From positions 49,110-113,109 of the forward strand of contig JALQPE010001837.1 in the NCBI GenBank assembly GCA_030407315.1: a stretch of DNA of 64,000 nt, read 5' to 3'. Position 1 is the first letter of the stretch. Each line of letters starts with the position of its first letter. Of this stretch, positions 39,301 to 48,733 are shown in pieces. The DNA is from Asparagopsis taxiformis (taxonomy: Eukaryota > Rhodophyta > Florideophyceae > Bonnemaisoniales > Bonnemaisoniaceae). Under the pieces are notes generated by a model that saw only the letters and a program-made list of their open reading frames with translations, ran no database searches and had not been told where the DNA came from. The position numbers and the translations under genes were made by a program.

Positions 39301-41059
39301 AATCTCGCTGTTCCGGGCTATATCGCCTGGATTTGGTTATTATGCCCTGTGCTTGTGGTCTAAGCACAACTTTCATCGGCTCAACTTTAGCCGGTGGATC
39401 GTTTCCAAGACGTATCCTGAAGACGTCACGATACTCGTGTAAGATTTTTTCAAGGGTTTCTGCACCGCCAGTTGACATTCCATTCGACTTGGCGTCATGT
39501 AGCATTTTGTCAAATGCTGTCTGTATGTCATTATCCTTGTCAATCCCAATCTCTAAGTATACTGATTCACAGTCATCGGTCTCGTCTGGGTAGTGACCAT
39601 TGTGATATACTCCATTCTCTGACAATAGTCGTGCGATACTTCCGTCTGGGTAATCCTGATCAGAGAGAAGTTGCTCAGCGTCAACTTGTCCATTGAATGT
39701 TTCACAGGCAGCAGCTAAGGCTGCTTTCGCATCTAATCCAAGTGCTTTCAAAAGGTCTCTGCAAAGTAGAGGGTCGTTTGCGGGACGAGTAGCAACAAAC
39801 CATGTGACATTACGTATCGTTAATGACGATGCATGTCTGACATTTAGTTGAATGTCAAGGGTTGTCTTTTTGTCGCATTCTATGAAAACCTTTCTTCCGT
39901 TGGTGTCCTCACTGACTGCCATCTCGAACTTCTTATTCGTATCGAAGCTCTCCACCTGCATCGTTGCTCCTTTTTCTGATAGTTTAGAAAATAAGTCTGG
40001 AGGCATTAGGTTGATGCAGCTGCCTATATCGGCACATGACGGTCGTGTTTCCACACCTGCAAATATAGTGTCAATCATCGAACTGTCGTCAGTTCGTTGT
40101 TGTGCAATGTGTCTCGTCATACCTCTGCTGGGTTCTCTTGACGGTTGCTTATAACGTTGTCTCCATTCGCTCATTAACCTCGCCTTGTCTTCTTCAGGCG
40201 TGTTAGTGCAGTTGCGAAGGTAGTGTCGTGCATTACAACTAGGGTTGATGCACTGCGGTAGTCGTTCGGTTGATTTTGCAGCCTTGTCTTTCGTAGACTT
40301 TCCATTAGAACGGGTTGAGCTGCTAGAACTCTTGTCAGGTTTATGTGATGAGCTCGGATGTCCAGAGTTATTACTCAGGCTTGCGCAATCCTGTGCTCTA
40401 TCGATGATCTCGGCTTGTTCTGAGACGTGTTTTAGAAATCCTTTCCAATTTGTTTTCATTTCAGGAATGAATTCAAAATCATTCTGAATTTGTATCTTGA
40501 GTGCTTTCGGATGCAGTCTCTGCGCGAATAGTTTCGTCGCCATTGTGGGATTTCTCGCTTTGAAATCTCCGTATCCGATATCTTCCAGTTGTCTGGAGAA
40601 ATCAATCGCCAGTTGATATACTCGCGATCGTGCACTGCGTATTTTCATGTTCATTCGAATGGACATGATCGCATTTGTAATAGCGTTAGTGTTGACAGAT
40701 GTAGACATCTGAGACATTGCAATTTGTTCAATGCATGCCTTAATATGAGCTTCGGATATGTATCGCATATCCACTCCTGGTGCAATGTTGTCAAAGAATC
40801 CAAATTCGTACATGGATGACAGCACTGTTGGGTCTATTGAGACTCTATAAGAGGCTGGTTTGACGTTATTTCCGTCACTGTTATTCTGTGACATCTTCAT
40901 TTCATAACGATTTCTGTCACGAAGAAATTTCACTGCTTCGGCTGGATCCACCGAATCCAATATTGGGTGCGCAATAGTTTCGAAGATAGCGGGTGGGCAT
41001 GTTTTGCTCCTCCCGTTTGAGCTTGAGTTGTTTCCTGACGTACTTCCATGATAATCCAT
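36386..41059 (-). CDS. Gypsy-1 gag-pol polyprotein with C-terminal chromodomain
   Basis: 1557 residues from the ATG at 41057-41059, with no internal stop. Gag has a CX4CX3HX4C knuckle (CINPSCNARHYLRNC, about 270). The protease site reads ADIGSCINL (about 344), matching the DYGS of Gypsy-2 and not the usual D-T/S-G. Reverse transcriptase carries YRLTFDYRPVN and WQDDFILH (about 722), RNase H IYTDASDNYW, and integrase SHCGQNGHRG, HFDYLY, WISDQGSHF and NGAVER. A chromodomain (ILVEWEGLPDTCDYTWEP) closes the protein at about 1500-1545. It provides all proteins for copying and insertion and appears intact. The shared knuckle spacing and protease site place it in the same clade as Gypsy-2. Confidence 0.94.
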   Translation of the reverse strand: MDYHGSTSGNNSSSNGRSKTCPPAIFETIAHPILDSVDPAEAVKFLRDRNRYEMKMSQNNSDGNNVKPASYRVSIDPTVLSSMYEFGFFDNIAPGVDMRYISEAHIKACIEQIAMSQMSTSVNTNAITNAIMSIRMNMKIRSARSRVYQLAIDFSRQLEDIGYGDFKARNPTMATKLFAQRLHPKALKIQIQNDFEFIPEMKTNWKGFLKHVSEQAEIIDRAQDCASLSNNSGHPSSSHKPDKSSSSSTRSNGKSTKDKAAKSTERLPQCINPSCNARHYLRNCTNTPEEDKARLMSEWRQRYKQPSREPSRGMTRHIAQQRTDDSSMIDTIFAGVETRPSCADIGSCINLMPPDLFSKLSEKGATMQVESFDTNKKFEMAVSEDTNGRKVFIECDKKTTLDIQLNVRHASSLTIRNVTWFVATRPANDPLLCRDLLKALGLDAKAALAAACETFNGQVDAEQLLSDQDYPDGSIARLLSENGVYHNGHYPDETDDCESVYLEIGIDKDNDIQTAFDKMLHDAKSNGMSTGGAETLEKILHEYRDVFRIRLGNDPPAKVEPMKVVLRPQAQGIITKSRRYSPEQRDYLTRFLKRAKHYGFITENKNATWAAAPLLVLKPKSKKYRLTFDYRPVNAATTSIGWPMPHLESECVDFAGSTCFASIDFCSGYWQLPLHKDSQSALSFITHEGVWQPTRTPQGAKNSACNFQSRVEPCFIAIRKHVKAWQDDFILHHKDENGLMDTLRCFLQICRDRNLKISATKSTLFTSSVKWCGRIIDKDGVQFDPSNLSGLMNITSPQTAGELSQYVYCLQWMSQSIPDFANRISCLRNVLEEAYTKSGKRTKKSIASIPLSSLSWGRQHDKSFLELQDSLRQSVKLAHPDAKMHKCIYTDASDNYWAAVVTQCLAAELNKPLEDQRHQPLAFISSSFKDSELHWSTYEKEGFSIYQVFKRLDYLLLGSIPSHVYTDHRNLLFVYNPMSIEPAMGRHIVNKVQRWALFLSRFHYTIEHIAGDSNVMADIMTRWFVGYRRKKLTSKITAVRKTHGHTEDIVPSPLSSSFIWPTPDTIRKSQQHHIQDKPNGGKLHDQGLVITKKRIWIPQQDVQLQMKLLVISHCGQNGHRGSTATINILSENYWWNTMTNDCKVFVQNCIHCIMSYTGQRIPRPLGSTEIATRPNQILHFDYLYMGRGNTRDRYVLILRDGFSCYTWLCIAKAADAETVVESIAKWIEIFSAMDVWISDQGSHFKNQVMTQLAKRHYIRHHFTVAYSPWSNGAVERCCREVLRATTALMSELRLAPQDWPDVISLIQKIINESPVERLGKREDGIFRSPLEVMTGIKPARTNPTSSMKCGDNSLSLSECQRIANIDRLQFALANMHKNVSEKIRANRARQIKIHNERTNIIHPSFSIGDFVLVRKAHNKGHKLAFKWQGPKRITKVINSLVYEVTSLTNGQTEIVHATRICIYRCDMDGIEPSKGILNHAAHTEAEYEDIKCLRQIKKHGDTIKILVEWEGLPDTCDYTWEPVENLFEDIPEMLMEYLRHENNSIARRAIASLSKSK

Positions 41060-41152
41060 GATGGCTCACACTTGATTGCTTTCAATCTTCCAACAAATCT
41101 TTTCACGGCCGTGGTTCCTAACAGTTGCTCACTTCAGAAGCAAATGTGCGTT

Positions 41153-41166
41153 CAGATATATATCTG
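41153..41166 (-). other. Perfect palindrome at the Gypsy-1 LTR/leader junction
   Basis: CAGATATATATCTG overlaps the LTR boundary by two bases and occupies the place of the primer-binding site. Confidence 0.8.
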
Positions 41167-41577
41167 TAGCAGAACTTTGGTAAAAGACTCGGGAAATGAA
41201 AGCCGGAGACTGGTGCAAGTTCTCACGATGCAGATTAGGATCCGCGCTGGTTAGAACCAGAGTTTATTTTGTAGACAAGCCTATGGGCTGTTCCACTGTT
41301 CTTGGGTTGACGCTTATCACGCGCCCGCTTCGATAGATCGATGCGTATCGATGATTATGATCAGTCGATGTTGTTCCTCCTGTTCTCTCTTTCTGATTCT
41401 TCAGGAGAGATCTATCTTAAATGCTACTCTATGTTATTCATCTAAATGGTTGTGAACCACTCATTCACTGCTAGTGAATGTTACTACGCATATGTACGTT
41501 ACATAGTAGCTTGAAGTTGAAATAATTTCACATCTGATATTTTCATCAGCTTGTAATTTCAGCTGCAAATGTCTACA
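41165..41577 (-). repeat. Gypsy-1 5' LTR
   Basis: A 413-bp repeat, identical by eye to 35931-36343. Confidence 0.92.
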
Positions 41578-41829
41578 GGAGTCGAACAATATGATCAGAC
41601 AGTGGTACAATATGCCTTGCCGAAAGATATGACATGTAAACATTGCGTTCTGCATTGGTATTGGGCTAGTAATCAAGAGTGTAATACGGTTGGTCTTCTG
41701 AGCTATCAAGACCGGGTTGCTAAAAGGTTTTTACCCCGGGAATGTAGAAGAAGAGGTCAGCCGAATTGTGGCGGGAGAAAAAATCCTCAAGAGTTTTATA
41801 GTTGTTCTGATATTCGTATTGATCCTTGA

Positions 41830-43224
41830 ATAGTGGGTGTATATTGTTTGTTTATGCTCCCCTTCGCTAGAAATGGACAATTTATTGTTGCTGGTGAGCA
41901 CAAGCACGTACTGTTCGTTTGAATCTATTCAATTTCCTTCAGTATCCGACTAGCTGTCAGAACTGGAAGAACTCATTTTCAATGGGTATGAGAAGTTGTG
42001 CTATGAGGCCCTTTCTTCCATAGTGGTTGAAAATATAGCTGCAGATCTTTCGTGAATCTTTCAAAACGCCCATAAATAAGTATATGTATGATGCATATGC
42101 TGTGTTAAAGGAAGTAATGGTATCTCGCCTTCATTGAGGATCGAGTGTTAGAGAGACGAAAAAGTCCGTCTACCTCGAGAGACCGATCGCCAGCAATGTG
42201 ATAGATTGTTCTGCTGCATCATGACCATCCTGACACTGTCAAGATTCCTTTCACCAGATTTATACTCAAATTTCTCTTCCGTTCATCCAGAAATAACCAA
42301 CCTGACTGTCAGCCATCAGCATCTGCACTCACACCTGGGATGCGGCAAGAGCTAGGTCAGTCATGCACACCATAATGCCGCGCGTTCAAACCTAATGCTC
42401 CTATTGTCCACGATGCAATTCAGGATATGCGCTGTTTACTGAACATATCCTTCTCCAAATATTATTTATAGTTGCCTCTCATCTCTTGTCTATCACGCGT
42501 GGATCGCGTAAATGTCTAACATCATGTTCTCGATTGTACTTTCCGATATCTCAAGTCGCCCGCTTCATTCATGATGACCACTTTTGCTTACATTGGTAAA
42601 ACTATTCTACTGTTCCCCTGTCACTCTGATTCTAGCGCATGCCCCCTTGTAGTTTCATTGCCACTCATTTTCAGTGTATTTCTCATGCCCTGTGTAATTC
42701 GTTCCCTTCCATGAGATGTACCCAACTTTGGTGCATCCAAGTTATACGTCATATATGTATAGCCGCTGTGACAGCATTACTCTCCTACCATGGATTACAG
42801 TTTGTCTTTCCTCAACTCGACCAAATCCACCTCAGTTCTGTGCCCTACCCTCCTTCTCTCCTTTCTCAGACCCTATTCCGCTCCATTATAATCTCTGAAT
42901 CTAGACAGATCCCTATCCTTTAACGCGGCTCTACAATTCAACTGCCCTGCCATGATCGCAATCTGCAAGGCGCATGCAAACACCTTACATCTCCCATTCA
43001 TACACAATTCATTCTAAGATCTGCCGCACTCACCCAATCAGTTGGTGATTGAATGTTGGTGATCATTTGACCACTTTCTTTCCACACACTCACAGTGATC
43101 AACTGATCTCCCTCCTCCAACCACTATTTAAACCCTTCCGACTTCACCTTCGAACATCAACTCGCCACTCATCCCCACTCCCCCGTCTCAACATACACCT
43201 CTTCTCCTCATTGTACTTCTCATC
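41830..43224 (+). other. Intergenic region of copy B
   Basis: The counterpart of 462-1856. I saw no difference from copy A. It contains the same TATA-like box and CT-rich leader before the cysteine-rich gene. No gene is supported. Confidence 0.7.
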
Positions 43225-44472
43225 ATGTTCTCCATTCGCACTGCGAGTATCCTGCTCGCACTCGCCCTCACTACTCTTGCACATGCTACAGGCACCATCC
43301 AACGTCTCGGCTCCTGCACAGCTCCAGGCTCTGTCTGTGCCGATGGTCTCGCATGTGTCGGCCCTGCAGGAAGAGAGCTCTGCAATGTGCTCATGGGTGT
43401 TGACGGAAGCTGTGGCCAGGACCCCTACTGGGTTTGCCAGGCCGGCCTCACCTGTGACAACGGCAAGTGCCGAGTCGCTCCCATTGCCCGCGGTGGCTCT
43501 TGCAATAACCCCAATGACGTCTGTGACACTGGTCTCGCCTGTGTCGGCCCCGATGGTGACATGCGCTGCAACACACCGATGCCGCTCGGCGGACGCTGTG
43601 GCCAGGACCCATATTGGGTGTGTGTGGACGGCCTTGACTGTGTCAGCGGTGTTTGCCGTATGCCTGCAATCGCTGAAGGTGGCAGCTGTCGTGCCGAGGG
43701 GTCTGTGTGCGCCGAGGGATTGGTTTGCGCTGGAACGCGTCGCCGACAGAGGAGGTGCGTCAGACCGATTGCGCTCGGAGAGTCTTGCCGCCGCACCAGA
43801 CGTTCAATTGTTGTGTGTGAGGAAGGTCTGGATTGCATTGACAATGTGTGCTCGAGGGTTGTGGGAGAGCGCGAGTCGTGCCTCGAGACAGGAACTATCT
43901 GTGCTGACAACCTTGTATGCGCCGGAAGCGGAACAAGAATGATGTGCGTGCGACCGATGGGTCTCGGTGATCGATGCGGACAGGACCCGTACTGGGTATG
44001 CGAGGAGAACGCAGAGTGTGTGAACAATGTGTGCACGAGACCGCTGATTGGCGAGGGCGGCCGATGCGGGGCCGAAGGAGCCGAGTGTGCGAGCGGTCTA
44101 GTGTGTGCTGGTCTGCGCATCCGGAGGAGAGCAAGGTGTGTGAAGCCGATTCAGGAGAATGGACGATGCTCGGTGCGTGGGCTGTTCTCAGTGTGCGAGG
44201 AAGGTCTGGAGTGCATTGTCGGTAGATGCAGAAGGGGTCGTGAGATTGGCCAGGGAGGTTCGTGTTTGTGGCTGGATCACGATGTGCGAGTGGGCTTGTG
44301 TGCGCAGGAACGACGAGTGACAAGCGATGCGTCGAGCCCATGGGAGAGGGAGAGCGATGTGGAGTGGAGCCGTTCTGGGTGTGTGGAGAGGGGCTTGAGT
44401 GCTCGAATGGATATTGTGCAGGAGAGGATGAGGAGGAAGAGGATGATGATTAGGATGACTAGATTGAAATAG
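43225..44472 (+). CDS. Cysteine-rich repeat protein, copy B, frameshifted end
   Basis: Identical to the copy A protein through residue 347 (signal peptide and five full eight-cysteine repeats). Near 44269 copy B reads TTTGTGG where copy A reads TTTGGCGG, a loss of one base plus a C-to-T change. The sixth repeat and acidic tail are replaced by about 65 unrelated residues rich in Arg and Ser, ending at 44472. The shifted frame happens to stay open, so a 415-residue protein is still predicted, with five intact repeats and a basic tail. It may still fold, because each repeat has an even number of cysteines. It could be a recent pseudogene or a variant. Confidence 0.75.
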   Translation: MFSIRTASILLALALTTLAHATGTIQRLGSCTAPGSVCADGLACVGPAGRELCNVLMGVDGSCGQDPYWVCQAGLTCDNGKCRVAPIARGGSCNNPNDVCDTGLACVGPDGDMRCNTPMPLGGRCGQDPYWVCVDGLDCVSGVCRMPAIAEGGSCRAEGSVCAEGLVCAGTRRRQRRCVRPIALGESCRRTRRSIVVCEEGLDCIDNVCSRVVGERESCLETGTICADNLVCAGSGTRMMCVRPMGLGDRCGQDPYWVCEENAECVNNVCTRPLIGEGGRCGAEGAECASGLVCAGLRIRRRARCVKPIQENGRCSVRGLFSVCEEGLECIVGRCRRGREIGQGGSCLWLDHDVRVGLCAQERRVTSDASSPWERESDVEWSRSGCVERGLSARMDIVQERMRRKRMMIRMTRLK

Positions 44473-45954
44473 GAGAGAACTAGTTGTAGGAGAGAGTGAG
44501 TGAGCTGACTCCGAAGTAATTCGTTGCAGAGCTGCAATCGAAAGACTAATTGTTTCACTGATCATTGAATGAAAGAAAATTGTTACTCGAATGATGTCTT
44601 GCAGCATGGGAGGTGCGTCAGAATATGGGGTGAGGGTCGGGTGAAATGCAGTGAGCATTTTATTTTCTTCTCTACCCGTCCATGTGAGGAAAAGAAAAGA
44701 AGCGAGAATATTGCTATTACGGTGACCTTAGAGTCTGTGGAGAGAGATATCGGTATGAAGGATAGTGAACTGAGGACCAGTTGCTATCGCCAGCCTCTGA
44801 ACAAGATGGGTTCGAGCGAGATCGATTGCCGTCAGTGAGTTGTGGACTGTACAAGGTCTGTTATTGCAAGGGGAATGAAGGTTGTAGTTTGTCGGGCAGG
44901 GGAGAATATTGCTGTGGGTGTCCCCAGCAGGGGTAGGACTGGTTATGAATGATAGGAGGTACGGTCGGGACTGAAGCACTCATCTATTATGGAAGGAGGC
45001 TGTGAAATAGCTGGTCGATCTAAGATGTATTGCATGCGCAACAGCTGTTCGATCCAGATATAATACAATCTGGATATTGGCTTACTGTTATCCAGAAGAA
45101 CAGATTGATGTTGCAGCAGCAAGTGATGGAGGCCAATGACTGGCCGAGCACATAGAGTTGAAATGGAGCCTTCACAGAAAAAGTGTATCGAATGATCTAT
45201 ATATGCTATTCTATAGCGGCACTACTGCATTACGTAAGACTGTATTATCAATTATGATACAGAGGCATTCTCATTGGCAGAAGACAAGACTCTTCTGCTT
45301 GAGAATAGAGGAAAGTGATGTCTTCCATGATGGAAGCATCACAGCTCCACTCCGAAATATCTGTGACGCTCCACAACCACCTCCAAACAGACAATGCTCC
45401 ACTCCGAGCGGCCTGCGCTACGTCATGCTAACTATTGCCACTACGCTTGCTGTGCCAGCAGCACAGCATACGACGGCATGACAACATGTCAATAGAAGGA
45501 CGGCGGCGGAAGCGCACGGCCGAAGGATAAATAGGAGGTGGGTTGAGAGAACAATAAAGAAAGGTACGGCAGTATCAGATCGGACTGCCACGAGTGTTGG
45601 ACAATGGTAGCTCCTCGCCTTCTCTTTCTTTTGTCTTTCACTTGGCAATATATATCTATTCATTGAGCCTTGAGATCGCCGGCGGTGCGTATGACAGGCT
45701 GTCTTGTATTATCATCCTGATAACGAGAAAAGTCAAACACAAAATATGATTTATATGTTTTTCCTCAATTGAAAAAATTTTCAATTTTCCAGTCGCACAC
45801 TTTGCAGTAATCCGGTAAGGAGATTACGTATGAATAGTTTGCATCTCAATTCAATGCTACACACGTGTACTGTAAGACATGACAGTACACGGGCGATCGC
45901 CGGCGGCCAAATGAGCGACGGCGGAGGACAACTACGAAAATGATATGACAATTC

Positions 45955-46031
45955 TGTGACAGCATATGTACTGCCACCATGCCTGCAGCAGACTTCACAC
46001 CGGCTATGTGGTGTATCTATCTGGTTTTACA
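45955..46031. mobile_element. 77-bp solo-LTR-like insertion
   Basis: A 77-bp sequence starting TGTGACAGC and ending TTTTACA, flanked by AATTC on both sides (45950-45954, 46032-46036). AATTC is single at the matching place in copy A (AATTCCAGCAGC). TG...CA ends plus a 5-bp duplication are the marks of LTR-element integration. The sequence differs from the TRIM LTR, which at one end is also 77 bp. Confidence 0.65.
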
Positions 46032-47488
46032 AATTCCAGCAGCACGTGATGGACTCTATTATTGTGCTCAATACGTGTCCACGTTGCATATGTTAATCTG
46101 AACAATAAGTTGTCCGAGGAGGATCTTCACCTCTAACTGTCAGGACGCAAGGGGCTCTGTCGCCTTACTAAATTGAAACAGCTCTCGCTGATCCAATCGT
46201 AGCCGCCTGATGAAACACATTTCCCCAGCTCGCGACACATCGACCCCGCCAATGCTTGCTGCCCCGTCCGTCCAGCACGTCGTTATGGTGACCAGTGGCT
46301 GAGCTAGACGCATTGATGTTCGAGATATCCACAGTAATTTGTAGAGCCTCCATGTGTGTTCCTCCTTTTAAACTCCGAGTTTCTCTCAACAGAGTGGAAT
46401 CAAGGGCCAGGCAAGCACATAATCTATTTTTTTGAGCGTGTTATGACGTGCCATTCTAGGTGCAAGTACCATGCTTCAAACTTACTGTTTCTTCAGTGCG
46501 CTACAGTATTATTGGATTCTGATACCGCTGGGCTGGCATGTTTTTGTTTCCATCGTTTGTACTCTTTCTCGTTCCGTAAGTGCATATACACCGTAGAACA
46601 TGAACTTGAGAGTACTGCACTTCTCTTCCATTCACTGCAGAACAAGAAGTATTGCATTTAATTATACACAGAGATTCACACTTCACACCCAACTGTTACT
46701 ACACCGCGACAACAGCGGCGCACGCGGAGCCATTTCACTACTCTCCAGTGCTCGCAATGGAATAGAACAGAAAAGCCACGCCATCCCAGTCGAGAACAGT
46801 AGGTACACTACGAAAGCAACAATAACTAACGCTCCCTCTCAGCTTTCAGCTTTCTTTAGTACACCCATAGTGACGTTGCGTCATGCATACATGTGTACGG
46901 CCTATCCCGCACAAAATTGCATGTTGGATTTATGTAGAGGCTTCTAGATGAGTTTATTGCCCAGTCGCATCTTGATAAAAAGACCTTATTGACATGAGTA
47001 AGCGTTATAATCGAGAAGGTTAAGGACCGCACATTTCTCACCAATGTAAGCGATACATCAACAACTGGACTCTATACCAATGATCTCTCCCAACATGACG
47101 CAAGTAGCACATCAGGTACATCAAGGCTTTAGAGCTGGCATTGCGCTATGGTCCATGCAGAGCAAGCATGGGTGAAATGTTTAACATAATGTGATGTGAT
47201 GGCAGCAATCCATTCATAAACGACAAATAGGACCTAGCAGACTACCCATCAGAGCGCAGCGTATCCTTGGATACCCTTCGATCATTTCTTTCTGATGAGT
47301 TCATAATGCGTAGAATTAATTCATGCGGACGTGCGTTCCATCGTGAGTTTCCTTCAGCTGCTGTATTCATTGCTGTCAACAGTTGACTTGCTATTCTTAC
47401 CGATATTTCGTACCCGGACCCCAACTCACACAGCCAAGGCTAGATTGTAATTGACACATTTCCAACAGAGCATACTACCCGTGCGTCA

Positions 47489-47495
47489 TATATAA
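47489..47495 (+). promoter_or_regulatory. TATA box of the copy B coiled-coil gene
   Basis: TATATAA, 75 bases before the ATG at 47570, identical in placement to copy A. Confidence 0.55.
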
Positions 47496-48190
47496 GAACG
47501 CGTGAATCTGTCCGTGTTGCAGTTCCCGTGTTCTACCTCAACTACTGTTTGTCCAGTCTAGTGGCACCCATGAACGCGATCCACACCATTGCAGCGGTAA
47601 TTCTGCTCTCCCTGGTACTGTCCAGTCGCCTGGGAAGTGAGGGACATGTTGTCAGCAAACGACAACACCATTTTGATGGAGTACTACCAAGCCTTCGTCA
47701 ATCACTGAGCGTGATCAAAGGAGAAGACGAAATAACCACAAATCCAGGTATCCATCCGACAACCACTGCTCCCACCAAGGTTCCATCTACATCGCAAGCG
47801 ACTTTCACCACTGCAACGTTCACGGTTCAGTTTATAGATACAGGTCCGACGAAGCCAATTCCTACTGGGCCTGTAGTGACAATTGGAGCAATTCCGGAGG
47901 ACCGGAAATGTGGAAGGGAGGCGGATGAGATCAAGAATCTGCAAAATAAAGAAGAATTTTGCGCACTCCGACTGCAACGCGCGGCAAAGGCACTACTGGA
48001 AGCAGAGAAGAGAGAGGAAGCGGCGGAGAGAGAGTTGAGGACACGGGAAGAAATCTGGGAATCGAAGAAAAGATTGGTGTCGGATTTGGAAATATCTATA
48101 AGAGCCAAGGAAGCCATAATTAGAAGACCAGGTGGTAATACGAGTCAGATGAGACGTATGCTCTCTAATTTAAGGAATCGACTTCGACAG

Positions 48191-48318
48191 TGTTAGACTA
48201 TAAAGAATGTTGTGCCTGCGCAGACACTAGAGTTGGCATGTCGCCTGGTTATATGGATATCCCAACGGAGCGGAGCCGATTGGCCAGGGAGGAGATGAGG
48301 GATATGAATATCCCAACA
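48191..48318 (-). repeat. TRIM 3' LTR (128 bp)
   Basis: Plus-strand TGTTAGACTATA to ATATCCCAACA. It matches the other LTR except for the extra internal segment at about 48256-48306. Confidence 0.85.
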
Positions 48319-48489
48319 CGCCCCCGCTCCCTGGGCAAGCGGTGAAGCGGTAGGAGGCGTAGTAGCCTGAGGCGTTGGAGCCTGTCTTGAATAGATAAGA
48401 GTCTTGTTGACTTGTCGTAGCGGGATTTGTCGTCGCTGTGATGTGATTGGCGGTAGTTGCGTCGCCGTGTTGAATAAATTATGATGCAG

Positions 48490-48569
48490 CGGTGCTTGTG
48501 AGAATCGAACTCACGCAGTCCGGTTAGCGATAACGGCCCATAACCTGTTAAACCAATGAACCACATGTC
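48490..48569 (-). other. tRNA-like sequence inside the TRIM
   Basis: On the minus strand an A-box-like TGGTTCATTGG is followed by an arm GGTTA...TAACC with a 14-base loop, and then a perfect T arm (GTGAG, loop TTCGATT, CTCAC, at 48498-48514). The 3' acceptor strand AAGCACC has no matching 5' strand, so it is not a standard tRNA gene. The anticodon-side arm contains AACAGGTTATGGGCC, the same bases as the LTR/primer-site junction. Confidence 0.55.
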
Positions 48570-48674
48570 CGGTGTGACTTAGTGGTTATACGAGGATAAA
48601 GGTATTTATCCAACACTCACGGTATTTAGACCTGCCTATTTTGGCCCGGACAGGAGGGAAGTTGTGTGTAATCG

Positions 48675-48691
48675 TCGGGAGTTGAACCCGG
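48675..48691 (-). promoter_or_regulatory. tRNA T-arm with perfect B box in the TRIM leader
   Basis: On the minus strand CCGGG-TTCAACT-CCCGA forms a T arm with four pairs, and GGTTCAACTCC fits the polymerase III B-box consensus. It lies about 35 bases after the primer site. A weak A-box-like TGGCACACTTC precedes it. Confidence 0.5.
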
Positions 48692-48721
48692 GATGGTGTG
48701 AAGTGTGCCAGTGGAGTGCCT

Positions 48722-48733
48722 GGGCCCATAACC
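48722..48733 (-). other. TRIM primer-binding site
   Basis: On the minus strand GGTTATGGGCCC abuts the 5' LTR and is identical to the Copia-1 site. Confidence 0.8.

Larger units (their letters stand above)
35931..41577 (-). mobile_element. Gypsy-1, complete chromodomain LTR retrotransposon inside the LPMO gene
   Basis: 5647 bp with 413-bp LTRs (35931-36343, 41165-41577) that look identical and have TG...CA ends. The target duplication is GGAG (35927-35930, 41578-41581), single in copy A. It is read on the minus strand with one intact polyprotein. A perfect 14-base palindrome, CAGATATATATCTG (41153-41166), lies at the 5' LTR boundary in place of a tRNA primer site. Confidence 0.95.
35290..41829 (+). 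pseudogene. AA15-like LPMO, copy B, interrupted by Gypsy-1
   Basis: An open frame from about 35290 runs to a TGA at 35581-35583 and continues in the same frame with VCGDEKGKPQDH, GGKYYHNAKIVRSY and NHFGFMVFHIC, all typical of the LPMO core. After the possible 28-nt intron (or frameshift) it reaches the Gypsy-1 insertion at 35931. The end (LPKDMTCKHCVLHW ... EFYSCSDIRI) follows at 41582-41829. I found no HG start of the mature enzyme upstream, so the first copper His is missing or lies in an unseen exon. The in-frame TGA and a 5.6-kb insertion make this copy non-functional. Copy A is identical where both are visible, but copy A's 5' half is outside the window. Confidence 0.72.
44473..47569 (+). 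other. Intergenic duplicated DNA of copy B
   Basis: The uninterrupted version of the DNA that in copy A carries Copia-1, Harbinger and Copia-4. It supplies the empty sites GACTC (44505-44509), ATT in CATTGGCAG (about 45272-45280) and CGTGA (about 46044-46048). The only insertion is the 77-bp sequence at 45955-46031. No gene is supported. Confidence 0.75.

Noticed and set aside
48490..48569. Stand-alone tRNA gene
   Set aside because: The T arm is good, but the acceptor strands do not pair and the anticodon loop is 14 bases. It lies inside the TRIM and is treated as tRNA-like.
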